Shown in pieces: positions 55,285-63,381 of a stretch of DNA of 64,000 bases. A program made the position numbers and the translations under genes. Position 1 is the stretch's first letter; every line of letters begins with the position of its first letter. Origin of the DNA: Chryseobacterium shigense (GTDB taxonomy: Bacteria > Bacteroidota > Bacteroidia > Flavobacteriales > Weeksellaceae); assembly GCF_900156575.1 (NCBI RefSeq), contig NZ_FTNY01000004.1, positions 558,001-622,000 on the forward strand, given 5' to 3'. The notes under the pieces were generated by a model. That model did no database searches, was not told the origin of the DNA, and saw only the letters and a list, made by a program, of their open reading frames with translations.

Positions 55285-55977
55285 TTAGTTAACAGATTTA
55301 CTATCAATTGCAATACCTGGGCTCATGGTAGAAGATAAATAAATACTCTTCACATAAGTACCTTTAGCAGCAGTTGGTTTCATTTTGATCAATGTCGAGA
55401 TAAGTTCCTGAGCATTTTCTTTGATTTTATCAGCATCGAAAGATACTTTACCAATACCTGCGTGGATGATCCCGTATTTATCTACTTTGAAATCAATTTT
55501 ACCTGCCTTTACTTCAGTTACTGCTTTACCAATTTCCATGGTTACAGTTCCTGATTTAGGGTTTGGCATTAGACCTCTTGGTCCTAATACTCTACCTAAT
55601 GGACCTAATTTACCCATAACAGCTGGCATAGTAACGATAACGTCAACATCTGTCCAACCTTCTTTTATTTTTTGTAAATATTCGTCAAGACCTACATAGT
55701 CAGCTCCAGCTTCTTTAGCTTCAGCTTCCTTATCTGGTGTAACAAGCGCTAAAACTTTAACGTCTTTACCAGTTCCATGAGGAAGAGATACTACCCCTCT
55801 TACCATTTGGTTTGCTTTTCTTGGGTCTACTCCTAATCTTACAGCGATATCTACAGAAGCATCAAACTTCGTAGTGTTTACTTCTTTTACAAGAGCTGCA
55901 CCTTCTTCAAGGTTATAGATTCTACCTTTCTCTACTTTGCTTAAAGCTTCTTTTTGCTTTTTAGTTAATTTTGCCAT
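55285..55977 (-). CDS. rplA: 50S ribosomal protein L1
   Basis: 230 aa, normal length. Landmarks: [40 protein letters not shown], and [20 protein letters not shown] with the RNA-binding KSGTVT that follows. L1 forms the mobile L1 stalk of the large subunit and commonly represses its own operon. It lies 11 bp after rplK and 17 bp before rplJ. Confidence 0.98.
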   Translation of the reverse strand: MAKLTKKQKEALSKVEKGRIYNLEEGAALVKEVNTTKFDASVDIAVRLGVDPRKANQMVRGVVSLPHGTGKDVKVLALVTPDKEAEAKEAGADYVGLDEYLQKIKEGWTDVDVIVTMPAVMGKLGPLGRVLGPRGLMPNPKSGTVTMEIGKAVTEVKAGKIDFKVDKYGIIHAGIGKVSFDADKIKENAQELISTLIKMKPTAAKGTYVKSIYLSSTMSPGIAIDSKSVN

Positions 55978-55988
55978 TTCAGTAAGTT

Positions 55989-56432
55989 TTAAGCGTTAGT
56001 TGGTTTAGTTCCTGTTACTTTTAATCCCATAGATCTAGCAGTACCAGCTACCATAGAAAGAGCAGAGTCTATTGTGAAACAGTTAAGGTCTGCCATTTTA
56101 TCTTCAGCGATCTTTTTAACCTGATCCCAAGATACAGCCCCTACTTTATTTCTGTTTGGTTCACCGGAACCTCCTTTGATTTTAGCCGCATCCATCAACT
56201 GGATCGCTGCAGGTGGAGTTTTAATAACGAATTCAAAAGATTTGTCTTCGTATACTGTAATTACTACAGGTAAAACTTGCCCTGGCTTATCTTGGGTTCT
56301 TCCGTTAAATTGCTTACAAAACTCCATGATGTTCACACCTGCAGAACCCAATGCTGGACCTACTGGTGGAGAAGGGTTAGCTGCGCCACCTTTCACCTGA
56401 AGCTTTACCATTTTAAAGACTTTCTTAGCCAT
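55989..56432 (-). CDS. rplK: 50S ribosomal protein L11
   Basis: 147 aa, normal. Landmarks: [40 protein letters not shown], and [10 protein letters not shown] near the end. L11 binds 23S rRNA at the GTPase centre. It is first in the rplKAJL unit. Upstream is not nusG, as in most bacteria, but a gap of about 580 bp and three secreted-protein genes. Confidence 0.98.
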   Translation of the reverse strand: MAKKVFKMVKLQVKGGAANPSPPVGPALGSAGVNIMEFCKQFNGRTQDKPGQVLPVVITVYEDKSFEFVIKTPPAAIQLMDAAKIKGGSGEPNRNKVGAVSWDQVKKIAEDKMADLNCFTIDSALSMVAGTARSMGLKVTGTKPTNA

Positions 56433-56951
56433 TTTATTTTTTTTTAGTTTGAATAATTAATGAGTTTGGAAGCATTATTTATTCAGCAGATCACCGACTC
56501 ACATACAGTAAATCTACTTTTCGGACTGCAAAATTATGAAATATTTTTGAATTAGCCAATGGAATGTGTTGATTTTTAGAAAGAATTACCAATATTTTTT
56601 TATTTACCCTAACCAGAAACGAAAATCGATAATGCTTTCATTCTCTTTTTGAGATCCATTGGGTAATGATAATTTCTATTCTTCTGGTTACAAATCAGTT
56701 CATCATAAAATAAGGCAGCCAAAAGATATCCTCTGAGTTTTTTTCAGGCGATGAATCGGCATCAATCTGATGGCTGGAAAGAAGCAAATCAGAAGCTAAA
56801 ATTCATTCTACAAAAGGAAAGATTTTTAAAAAGAAACCTTCCACAGACTAAAAGCTAAATTTCTGATTCACCAAAAGATCTCTACTCTTGAAATATAAAA
56901 GATCTGTCGGGGAATTTCTCATCCAAAAATAACTCAGGATGAAAGGTTAAA
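56433..56951. other. Intergenic region upstream of rplK
   Basis: Over 500 bp with no supported gene. A -7-like box TAATTTTG on the minus strand (56528-56535) lies 96 bases before the rplK start and may be the rplKAJL promoter; a TTG 24 nt further upstream (56560-56562) is slightly beyond usual spacing. Nothing else is recognised. Confidence 0.4.
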
Positions 56952-56990
56952 ACATAAAAGAAGTTGTCTTTCAGACAACTTCTTTTATGT
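56952..56990 (-). terminator. Terminator with 18-bp perfect stem
   Basis: ACATAAAAGAAGTTGTCT (56952-56969) and its exact complement (56973-56990) flank a 3-nt loop, 19 bases after the stop of the last small secreted-protein gene. Confidence 0.75.
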
Positions 56991-57009
56991 AAACAATTTA
57001 TTTCTCCTG

Positions 57010-57687
57010 CTAAAAGCCAGATGGCTTGTTGACCGTACTCGCTGAACCATTAGTTCCTCCGAGATCAGAATTAATATCGCCGATATTCTGTTTCGTGATG
57101 AGTCTTTTATAGGCCATCAGATAGAGGTCTATTGTAAAATTATTATAGGTTCTTCCCGGATTGGCAGATGTTAGCGCAATAAGCTTACTGTCCGTAAACC
57201 TAGCTCTGATGTGCCAAGTTCCTTTACTTTTAAATGCTGTTACATCAGGAGATCCCTGTCTGTTGTCGTTGGTTCCGTTATCTCCGTAGTCAAGAGCTAC
57301 ATTGGTAGTCCCATCATTCATTTTAAATGAATAATTATGGACTACGACCAAAAACTTATCTGCATCAATTTTCGTATCATAATCTGTAATTCCTGCTCCG
57401 GATATTCCTGTAAGAGAAAGTTTAAGATAATTGAACAGTCCACTGCTTTCCAGTTTAGGATCATATAGCTGTAGTGAATTTTCAGAAGTCGCCAGAAAGC
57501 TTCCCCCGGTCATTGTAGGTTCTCCCGGATTTCTAAGATAGAGTGAATTAGTATATGTTTTTCCGTTCACATCCAGTGTTTCTTTAGGATCAGTGGTTTT
57601 TATTCCTACCCTTCCTGACTGAGCATTGATCAACATTGCCAGACACATGCTCATTATAATATAAATTCTTTTTTTCATAATCATCAT
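57010..57687 (-). CDS. Small secreted protein, third of a tandem trio
   Basis: 225 aa with a signal peptide (MMIMKKRIYIIMSMCLAMLI...NAQ) followed by VGIKTTDPKETLDVNG, a variant of the GINT module. The rest is a beta-rich domain containing KFLVVVHNYSF and GTWHIRARF and closing with an YNNFTIDLYLMAYKRLI strand, segments that recur in the two genes before it. The ATG overlaps the upstream stop by one base (TAATG). Function unknown; no T9SS domain. Confidence 0.7.
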   Translation of the reverse strand: MMIMKKRIYIIMSMCLAMLINAQSGRVGIKTTDPKETLDVNGKTYTNSLYLRNPGEPTMTGGSFLATSENSLQLYDPKLESSGLFNYLKLSLTGISGAGITDYDTKIDADKFLVVVHNYSFKMNDGTTNVALDYGDNGTNDNRQGSPDVTAFKSKGTWHIRARFTDSKLIALTSANPGRTYNNFTIDLYLMAYKRLITKQNIGDINSDLGGTNGSASTVNKPSGF

Positions 57688-58334
57688 TATTGAAGTCCTA
57701 AAGGCGTATTAGCGGAAACTCCTGAATAAACAGGTGAAGCGGAAGCGGATACAGATCCCGTGAAGGTTCCCCATTCTTTTACGAGTGATTTTTCAAACAC
57801 ATTAAGGGTAAGGGTCCAGGTACCGTTCACTGAAGACACCGTACCAGCTCCTTTAAAGCTCAAATTAATAGCATGATACTTTTTCCCACCGTTCGTTACC
57901 TGAGTTACTTCGGTAGAATAAGCTCCAAACGATTTAGGACTGGTTGCTGTGTTTGCCGCTGAAACAGCACTTGTAAAAACAGCTCCTGTAATGGCAACAA
58001 CATATTTGCTAACTTCCAGGCCAATATTGAGATTAATAACTTCATCCTGGTTTACATTTTTAAGAACAACATTATAGGTGTTCACAGGGGCTACATTACG
58101 AAGTGAAATATCCAGCATCTTGATTTTTCCAACAGGGGAAGTATCTTTTGAACGGGTCAGCAAAAAATAATTTCCTCTTGCCGGTGAATTTACCGTATCT
58201 ACAAGGTAGAATTCCACCAATGTTTCTCCTGCTACATCTAAAGTTCCCTGCGGCGTAGTAGTATTAATACCCACCTGTGCGTTTGCGGCAAATAAAGCCC
58301 CAGCCACAAGGAATAATGTGGTGATTTTTTTCAT
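57687..58334 (-). CDS. Small secreted protein, second of a tandem trio
   Basis: 215 aa with a signal peptide (1-19) followed by QVGINTTTPQGTLDVAG. The beta-rich body includes KYVVAITGAVF and, near the end, GTWTLTLNVFEKSLVKEWG, matching KFLVVISSFGF and GEWTLNLLVFDKAYAKEM of the neighbour upstream. It is therefore a diverged paralogue. Function unknown. Confidence 0.7.
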   Translation of the reverse strand: MKKITTLFLVAGALFAANAQVGINTTTPQGTLDVAGETLVEFYLVDTVNSPARGNYFLLTRSKDTSPVGKIKMLDISLRNVAPVNTYNVVLKNVNQDEVINLNIGLEVSKYVVAITGAVFTSAVSAANTATSPKSFGAYSTEVTQVTNGGKKYHAINLSFKGAGTVSSVNGTWTLTLNVFEKSLVKEWGTFTGSVSASASPVYSGVSANTPLGLQ

Positions 58335-58348
58335 GATGTCTATCTTTT

Positions 58349-58966
58349 TTATTGAATTAATGGAGTGGCAGCTGCACCTGTGGTAGAAGTTCCCAGGTCT
58401 TGCGTAGTATTCATTTCTTTTGCATAGGCTTTATCAAAAACCAGCAGATTAAGTGTCCATTCCCCTGTAGGGAAAGAATTATCCGGAGCAAATCCCTGAT
58501 AGTCCGCCTTTAGTTTCCATGTTCCGCCGGAAGAATAGGCAAAGATCTGTGGAACAGGGGTAAGCCAATCTGCAGAATACGTTCTTACAGCTTGTGTAAA
58601 TCCGAATGAAGAAATCACTACAAGAAATTTGTTAGAGTTGATTTTCGTGTCAAACTGATTGACCCAATCCTTATCTGAAGGGTCACACGTAATTTTAAAC
58701 TGAATTAAATTAATAGGTGCCGGTGAATTAGGCACAAAAGAATCATTGTAGGCCGTAATTTTATTTTCCGGAGCCGGAGACTTGATGACAAATGTATAAT
58801 TTTCGTCAGCTCCTAATTTTTCTAAAGGAGTTTTGAAAATCATTTCTGATGTCTTCATGGTTCCGTTTACCGTGAGATCTTTTTCAGGCTTGGAAGTATT
58901 GATCCCCACCTGCGCGTTTAAATATACAGCACTTATAAAAAGTACTGTCGAAATAATTTTAGTCAT
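58349..58966 (-). CDS. Small secreted protein, first of a tandem trio
   Basis: 205 aa with a signal peptide (MTKIISTVLFISAVYLNA) followed by QVGINTSKPEKDLTVNG. The body contains KFLVVISSFGF and GEWTLNLLVFDKAYAKEM, shared with the two following paralogues. It leads a three-gene unit (14-bp and overlapping spacings) placed between nusG and rplK. No catalytic motif or sorting domain is seen. Confidence 0.7.
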   Translation of the reverse strand: MTKIISTVLFISAVYLNAQVGINTSKPEKDLTVNGTMKTSEMIFKTPLEKLGADENYTFVIKSPAPENKITAYNDSFVPNSPAPINLIQFKITCDPSDKDWVNQFDTKINSNKFLVVISSFGFTQAVRTYSADWLTPVPQIFAYSSGGTWKLKADYQGFAPDNSFPTGEWTLNLLVFDKAYAKEMNTTQDLGTSTTGAAATPLIQ

Positions 58967-59306
58967 TGGACTTGTGTATTGTGTTTGTCTTTACTGATTC
59001 CCTACTTGAAACCTTATCTTTTTTCATACTAAACAACATATGAAACGTAAGTACTTCTGCTATGCATTGTACAAAGTAAAAAATATAAAGCTGTAAGGGT
59101 TAATTGCTTACTGTTTTACAAGAAGCATGCCAGACAAAAAACAAATCAAGAAATAAACATTTATTAAAACGCTAAATATCTACCAAAACCCATGAAAACA
59201 TAAACTAAAAACAAAATAAAGGGTAATTTTTATCAAATTCACAATAAACACACAGACACCAATATCCTTTTGGTAAATTACCATTGGGCGAAAACCGAAT
59301 ATAAAA
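58967..59306. other. Intergenic region between nusG and the secreted trio
   Basis: About 340 bp, A/T-rich, no gene supported. It must hold the promoter of the secreted trio, but no clear TAnnTTTG box was found on the minus strand. Confidence 0.4.
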
Positions 59307-59329
59307 AAAGACCGCTCAAAGCGGTCTTT
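59300..59329 (-). terminator. Terminator after nusG
   Basis: AAAGACCGCT / AGCGGTCTTT (59307-59329) with a 3-nt loop, followed on the minus strand by TTTTATATT. It ends the secE-nusG unit. Confidence 0.88.
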
Positions 59330-59349
59330 ATATATTTCAAAAGTATGAA

Positions 59350-59892
59350 TTATACTTTTTCTACTTGCATATAGCTAAGCTCCATTGGAGTTTTTCTACC
59401 GAAGATCAATACAGAAACTTCGATTTTCTTTTTGTCCTCAAGAATCTTCTCAACAGTTCCATTAAATCCATTGAAAGGACCGTCAATTACTTTAACGTTT
59501 TCACCTACAATGTATGGAATTTCTACGTCAGTAGCGAATTCTGATAACTCATCCATTCTTCCCAACATTCTGTTTACTTCAGACTTTCTCATTGGAACGG
59601 GATCTCCTCCTTTCGTTAAACTTAAGAAAGATATCACTCCGGGAATGTTCTTAATCGCGTGAGGAATTTCCCCCATCAGATCAGCTTCGATCATCAAGTA
59701 TCCAGGATAGTAAGGCTTCTCTTTAGGAACTTTTTTACCGTTTCTTATCTGAATTACCTTTTCCATAGGAATAACCACCTGAGTAACGTACTGCTCAAAC
59801 CCTAAACGTTTGATTTCTGTCTCAATATAGTTTTTCACTTTATTTTCCTGTCCGCTGATTGCTTTCAGCACATACCATTTCAATTCGCTCAT
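59350..59892 (-). CDS. nusG: Transcription termination/antitermination factor NusG
   Basis: 180 aa. The NGN domain opens with LKWYVLKAISGQENKVKNYI and contains YYPGYLMIEADL and IPGVISFLS. The C-terminal KOW domain is VGENVKVIDGPFNGFNGTVE. It binds RNA polymerase and couples it to Rho or ribosomes. It follows secE after 17 bp, the usual order. A terminator lies right behind it, so rplK is not cotranscribed. Confidence 0.97.
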   Translation of the reverse strand: MSELKWYVLKAISGQENKVKNYIETEIKRLGFEQYVTQVVIPMEKVIQIRNGKKVPKEKPYYPGYLMIEADLMGEIPHAIKNIPGVISFLSLTKGGDPVPMRKSEVNRMLGRMDELSEFATDVEIPYIVGENVKVIDGPFNGFNGTVEKILEDKKKIEVSVLIFGRKTPMELSYMQVEKV

Positions 59893-59909
59893 TATGGGAA
59901 AATACTTTT

Positions 59910-60116
59910 TTAGTTGAACACGTTAATTAGCATTCCAATTATGTTGCTGATTGCTTTTGAAAACAACTCATCAACTCCAAAGGTAAACAATGCCAAAATC
60001 ACCGTAGCTATAGTTACTACAATAGTGGAAGACTGAAGATCAGCCCACTTTGGCCATTCAACTTTATGTCTGAATTCGTTATAAGAACCTTTTAAAAAAT
60101 CAACAAATGAACTCAT
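59910..60116 (-). CDS. secE: Preprotein translocase subunit SecE
   Basis: Start at the ATG at 60116 (MSSFVDFLKGSYNEFRHKVE), giving 68 aa; the longer open frame upstream is antisense-free but runs through the tRNA and is not coding. KVEWPKWADLQ is the conserved amphipathic segment before the single membrane helix (STIVVTIATVILALFTFGVD). SecE clamps SecY in the inner-membrane translocon. It lies 12 bp after tRNA-Trp and 17 bp before nusG. Confidence 0.96.
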   Translation of the reverse strand: MSSFVDFLKGSYNEFRHKVEWPKWADLQSSTIVVTIATVILALFTFGVDELFSKAISNIIGMLINVFN

Positions 60117-60128
60117 AATTAATATTTG

Positions 60129-60199
60129 CACGGGCACAAGGATTCGAACCCTGATCAACGGTTTTGGAGACCGGTATCCTACCATTGGACGATGCCCGT
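60129..60199 (-). tRNA. tRNA-Trp (CCA anticodon)
   Basis: On the minus strand the cloverleaf is clear: acceptor ACGGGCA/TGCCCGT with G discriminator, D arm containing CCAATGGTAGG, anticodon stem around CTCCAAA with anticodon CCA, and the T arm GGTTCGAATCC. The CCA end is not encoded. It lies between tuf and secE, as in most Bacteroidota. Confidence 0.97.
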
Positions 60200-60203
60200 A
60201 GAT

Positions 60204-60237
60204 AAAAAGCTTCCGAGAGTTTCCTTCCGGAAGCTTT
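60204..60237 (-). terminator. Terminator between tuf and tRNA-Trp
   Basis: AAAGCTTCCG (60206-60215) pairs with CGGAAGCTTT (60228-60237); TTTTTATC follows on the minus strand. It may attenuate rather than stop reading into tRNA-Trp, secE and nusG. Confidence 0.7.
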
Positions 60238-60253
60238 ATTTATTTTAAGATGA

Positions 60254-61465
60254 TTAGTCTAAGATTTCAGTTACCTGACCTGAACCAACTGTTCTACCTC
60301 CTTCTCTGATCGCAAATCTAAGACCTACGTTAAGAGCGATTGGCTGTAACAATTCTACAGTGATCTCTAAGTTATCACCAGGCATTACCATTTCTACACC
60401 TTCTGGTAAGAAGATCTCACCTGTAACGTCAGTAGTTCTTACGTAGAACTGAGGACGGTACTTGTTGTGGAATGGAGTGTGACGTCCACCTTCTTCCTTA
60501 GAAAGGATATAAACAGATGCTTTGAATTTTTTGTGTGGCTTAACAGAATCTTTCTTAGCGATTACCATACCTCTCTTGATGTCAGTTTTTTCAATACCTC
60601 TCAACAATAGACCTACGTTATCTCCAGCTTCACCTCTGTCAAGGATTTTTCTGAACATCTCAACTCCTGTAATGGTAGAAGTTAATTTCTCTTCACCCAT
60701 ACCGATGATATCAACAGGATCACCTGTATTGATAATACCAGCTTCGATTCTACCAGTTGCAACAGTACCTCTACCTGTAATAGAGAATACGTCTTCGATT
60801 GGCATCAAGAATGGCTTGTCAGTATCTCTTGGTGGTTGCTCGATCCAGTTATCAACTGCATCCATTAATTCTTCAACAGATTTGAACCATTTGTCTTCAG
60901 TATCAGGAGTTGCAGCAGTAGCAGCTGTAAGAGCACCTAATGCAGAACCTTGAATTACTGGAGAGTTATCTCCGTCGAAATCGTAAGTAGATAGTAAGTC
61001 TCTAAGCTCCATTTCAACAAGCTCTAATAACTCAGCATCGTCTACCATGTCAACTTTGTTCATGAAAACAACGATTCTTGGTACGTTTACCTGACGGCAA
61101 AGTAGGATATGTTCTCTAGTCTGAGGCATAGGACCGTCAGTTGCAGCACATACTACGATAGCTCCGTCCATTTGAGCAGCACCAGTTACCATGTTCTTTA
61201 CATAATCCGCGTGACCTGGACAGTCAACGTGAGCATAGTGTCTTTTTTCAGTTTCGTATTCGATGTGAGCAGTATTGATAGTAATACCTCTTTCTTTTTC
61301 TTCTGGAGCAGAGTCAATTGCAGAGAAGTCTTTTTTCTCAGCAAGACCTTTGCTAGCTAGTACAGCAGAAATTGCAGCTGTAAGAGTAGTTTTACCATGG
61401 TCAACGTGACCAATAGTACCAATGTTCAAGTGTGGTTTGTTACGATTAAACGTTTCCTTTGCCAT
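60254..61465 (-). CDS. tuf: Elongation factor Tu
   Basis: The 403-aa GTPase has P-loop GHVDHGKT, switch region [31 protein letters not shown] and SALGAL, followed by domains 2 and 3 with the aminoacyl-tRNA and ribosome contacts ([19 protein letters not shown] is recognisable). It is a little longer than the usual 394-396 aa because of an insert after SALGAL ([18 protein letters not shown]). It leads the minus-strand core cluster. Confidence 0.98.
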   Translation of the reverse strand: MAKETFNRNKPHLNIGTIGHVDHGKTTLTAAISAVLASKGLAEKKDFSAIDSAPEEKERGITINTAHIEYETEKRHYAHVDCPGHADYVKNMVTGAAQMDGAIVVCAATDGPMPQTREHILLCRQVNVPRIVVFMNKVDMVDDAELLELVEMELRDLLSTYDFDGDNSPVIQGSALGALTAATAATPDTEDKWFKSVEELMDAVDNWIEQPPRDTDKPFLMPIEDVFSITGRGTVATGRIEAGIINTGDPVDIIGMGEEKLTSTITGVEMFRKILDRGEAGDNVGLLLRGIEKTDIKRGMVIAKKDSVKPHKKFKASVYILSKEEGGRHTPFHNKYRPQFYVRTTDVTGEIFLPEGVEMVMPGDNLEITVELLQPIALNVGLRFAIREGGRTVGSGQVTEILD

Positions 61466-61796
61466 GATTTAAAATTATTTATTTTATTATTTTTCAATTT
61501 TTCGGTGTGCAAATATAATGATTTTTTAAATACCAAAACCTTTTTCCTTAAAAAAATTTCAATATTCAAATCAAAGAAGCACAAACCTTATATTTCAATG
61601 TATTGAGACTGCAAATTTACACAAATTTCCGGATTGAAAAAAATCATCTCCAACGTTTTTATTTGAAATTGTAAACTATGTAATTAATTCTTAAGAGTAT
61701 AGAAGCCTAAAATATTTTTTTATCATTAAAATTAAGGGGATAAAAACCGCTTTATATGTTTTCTCGTAGATGATATAAACCATTAAAAATAATATT
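61466..61796. other. Divergent intergenic region with tuf promoter
   Basis: 331 bp between divergent tuf and the DUF4394 lipoprotein gene. On the minus strand TATATTTG (61510-61517) is a good -7 box 45 bases before tuf, with a TTG at 61534-61536 (spacer 16, slightly short). A second TAAATTTG lies at 61612-61619. No other feature was seen. Confidence 0.45.
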
Positions 61797-63299
61797 ATGA
61801 GAACATTATTACATTTCTTTTTGGTCCTGATGACCGTGACCACTTTTTTTTCGTGCGATGATTCCGACGATCCAGTGATGACTCCGGAAACCAACGTTAC
61901 CGGGCCTGATCTTATGGCTTATGGCCTAACAGGAATGAACGAACTCGTTTCTTTTAACGCGAATAATCCCAAAACATTTGCTGCGAAAACAGCCGTAACC
62001 GGAATTCCTTCAGGTGAAAAATTAATGAGTATCGATTTCAGACCTGCTACGGGAGAACTTTACGCTTTATCCAATGCCAGTAAATTATATATTATCAATA
62101 CAACTTCTGCCTCTGCAAGAGTAGTAAGTTCTACTGCTTTCACTCCTGCTGTTTCCGGAACGATAGCTTCTATTGATTTTAATCCAACGGTTGACAGAAT
62201 CCGTTTGGTAAGTAATTCAGGGCAAAATTTAAGACTGCATCCAGAAACTGGAGCTGTTGCCGCTACCGATACGAATATAACTGGTACAGGAACACCGAGC
62301 ATTGCCGGAGTAGCTTATACCAACAGCAAAGCCGGAGCTTCTTCTACTGTTTTATATGACATTGATCCCGTTTCAGGAAAACTTTTTAAGCAAGATCCTC
62401 CCAATAACGGAACTTTGGTAGAAGTTGGAAATCTTGGAGCGACATTCTCCGGACAGGCTGCTTTTGACATTAAGTATGATAACAGTACCGCATTGGTTGC
62501 TTTAAGTGATAAGCTGCACATTTTAGATTTAAACAGCGGCAAAACAACTTTTATAGGCTCTCTTCAACAGGCTGTTATTGATCTTGCGATTCCTACTGAA
62601 GCGGTAGCTTATGCTATTGACAATTCGAACAATCTTCAGATATTTAATCCGAACAGTCCGATGCCTGTGTCCAAAGCTGTAACCGGATTACAAACGGGAG
62701 AGAGTATTTTAGGTATAGATTTCCGTCCTTTAAATGCACAATTGTATGCTCTGGGAAGCTCAAGCAGAATTTATACTATTAATTTGGGAACGGGCGCCGC
62801 TACCGCTATAGGAAGTTCACCATTTGCTACTTTACTTGCAGGAACAGATTTTGGATTTGACTTTAATCCGGTTGTTGACAAAATACGTGTCGTGAGTAAC
62901 ACTGGACAAAATCTTCGTTTAGATCCTGTTACCGGAGGTATCACCGCTGTTGACACCACTCTAAATCCTGTAGGCGCCATGATTAGCGCAGCAGCTTATA
63001 CCAACAATTTTGCAGGAACAACTGCTACTACTCTATTTGTAATCGACCATAATACGGATAAGCTGTATCAGCAAAATCCGCCGAACAACGGAACTTTAGT
63101 GGAAACAGGTTCTTTAGGAATTAATATTACCAATGCCAATGGTTTTGATATCGGAAGTGTAAGCCAAAAAGCTTATTTAATGGCTACCGTTGGAACCTCA
63201 ACGAAACTGTATTCCATCAACACTACCAACGGAGCTGCTACAGCGGTTTCTGATTATCCTAATACCGTAAAAGCTTTTGCTGTAGGGCTAGGATTCTAA
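61797..63299 (+). CDS. Lipoprotein with two DUF4394 domains
   Basis: The 500-aa protein begins with a lipoprotein signal (MRTLLHFFLVLMTVTTFFSC, Cys20). Two homologous halves follow, about 38-265 and 268-500: each has SIDFRP/GIDFRP, LYALS/LYALG, a strand IDFNPTVDRIRLVSNSGQN or FDFNPVVDKIRVVSNTGQN, and QDPPNNGTLVE or QNPPNNGTLVE. These are beta-propeller-like DUF4394 units of unknown function. The protein is probably anchored in the outer membrane. It is divergent from tuf. Confidence 0.85.
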   Translation: MRTLLHFFLVLMTVTTFFSCDDSDDPVMTPETNVTGPDLMAYGLTGMNELVSFNANNPKTFAAKTAVTGIPSGEKLMSIDFRPATGELYALSNASKLYIINTTSASARVVSSTAFTPAVSGTIASIDFNPTVDRIRLVSNSGQNLRLHPETGAVAATDTNITGTGTPSIAGVAYTNSKAGASSTVLYDIDPVSGKLFKQDPPNNGTLVEVGNLGATFSGQAAFDIKYDNSTALVALSDKLHILDLNSGKTTFIGSLQQAVIDLAIPTEAVAYAIDNSNNLQIFNPNSPMPVSKAVTGLQTGESILGIDFRPLNAQLYALGSSSRIYTINLGTGAATAIGSSPFATLLAGTDFGFDFNPVVDKIRVVSNTGQNLRLDPVTGGITAVDTTLNPVGAMISAAAYTNNFAGTTATTLFVIDHNTDKLYQQNPPNNGTLVETGSLGINITNANGFDIGSVSQKAYLMATVGTSTKLYSINTTNGAATAVSDYPNTVKAFAVGLGF

Positions 63300-63329
63300 A
63301 AGACTCATAGTTATTATTTCAATACTGCA

Positions 63330-63358
63330 AAGCGCGGAAAACAATGTTTTCCGCGCTT
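63330..63358. terminator. Hairpin between convergent genes
   Basis: AAGCGCGGAAAAC (63330-63342) pairs perfectly with GTTTTCCGCGCTT (63346-63358), 3-nt loop. T tracts are weak on both sides. Confidence 0.6.
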
Positions 63359-63381
63359 CGCTTATATAGATAGAAGAAATA

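Noticed and set aside
60117..60185. N-terminal extension of SecE
   Set aside because: The extra codons run into the tRNA-Trp gene; the ATG at 60116 matches the family start.
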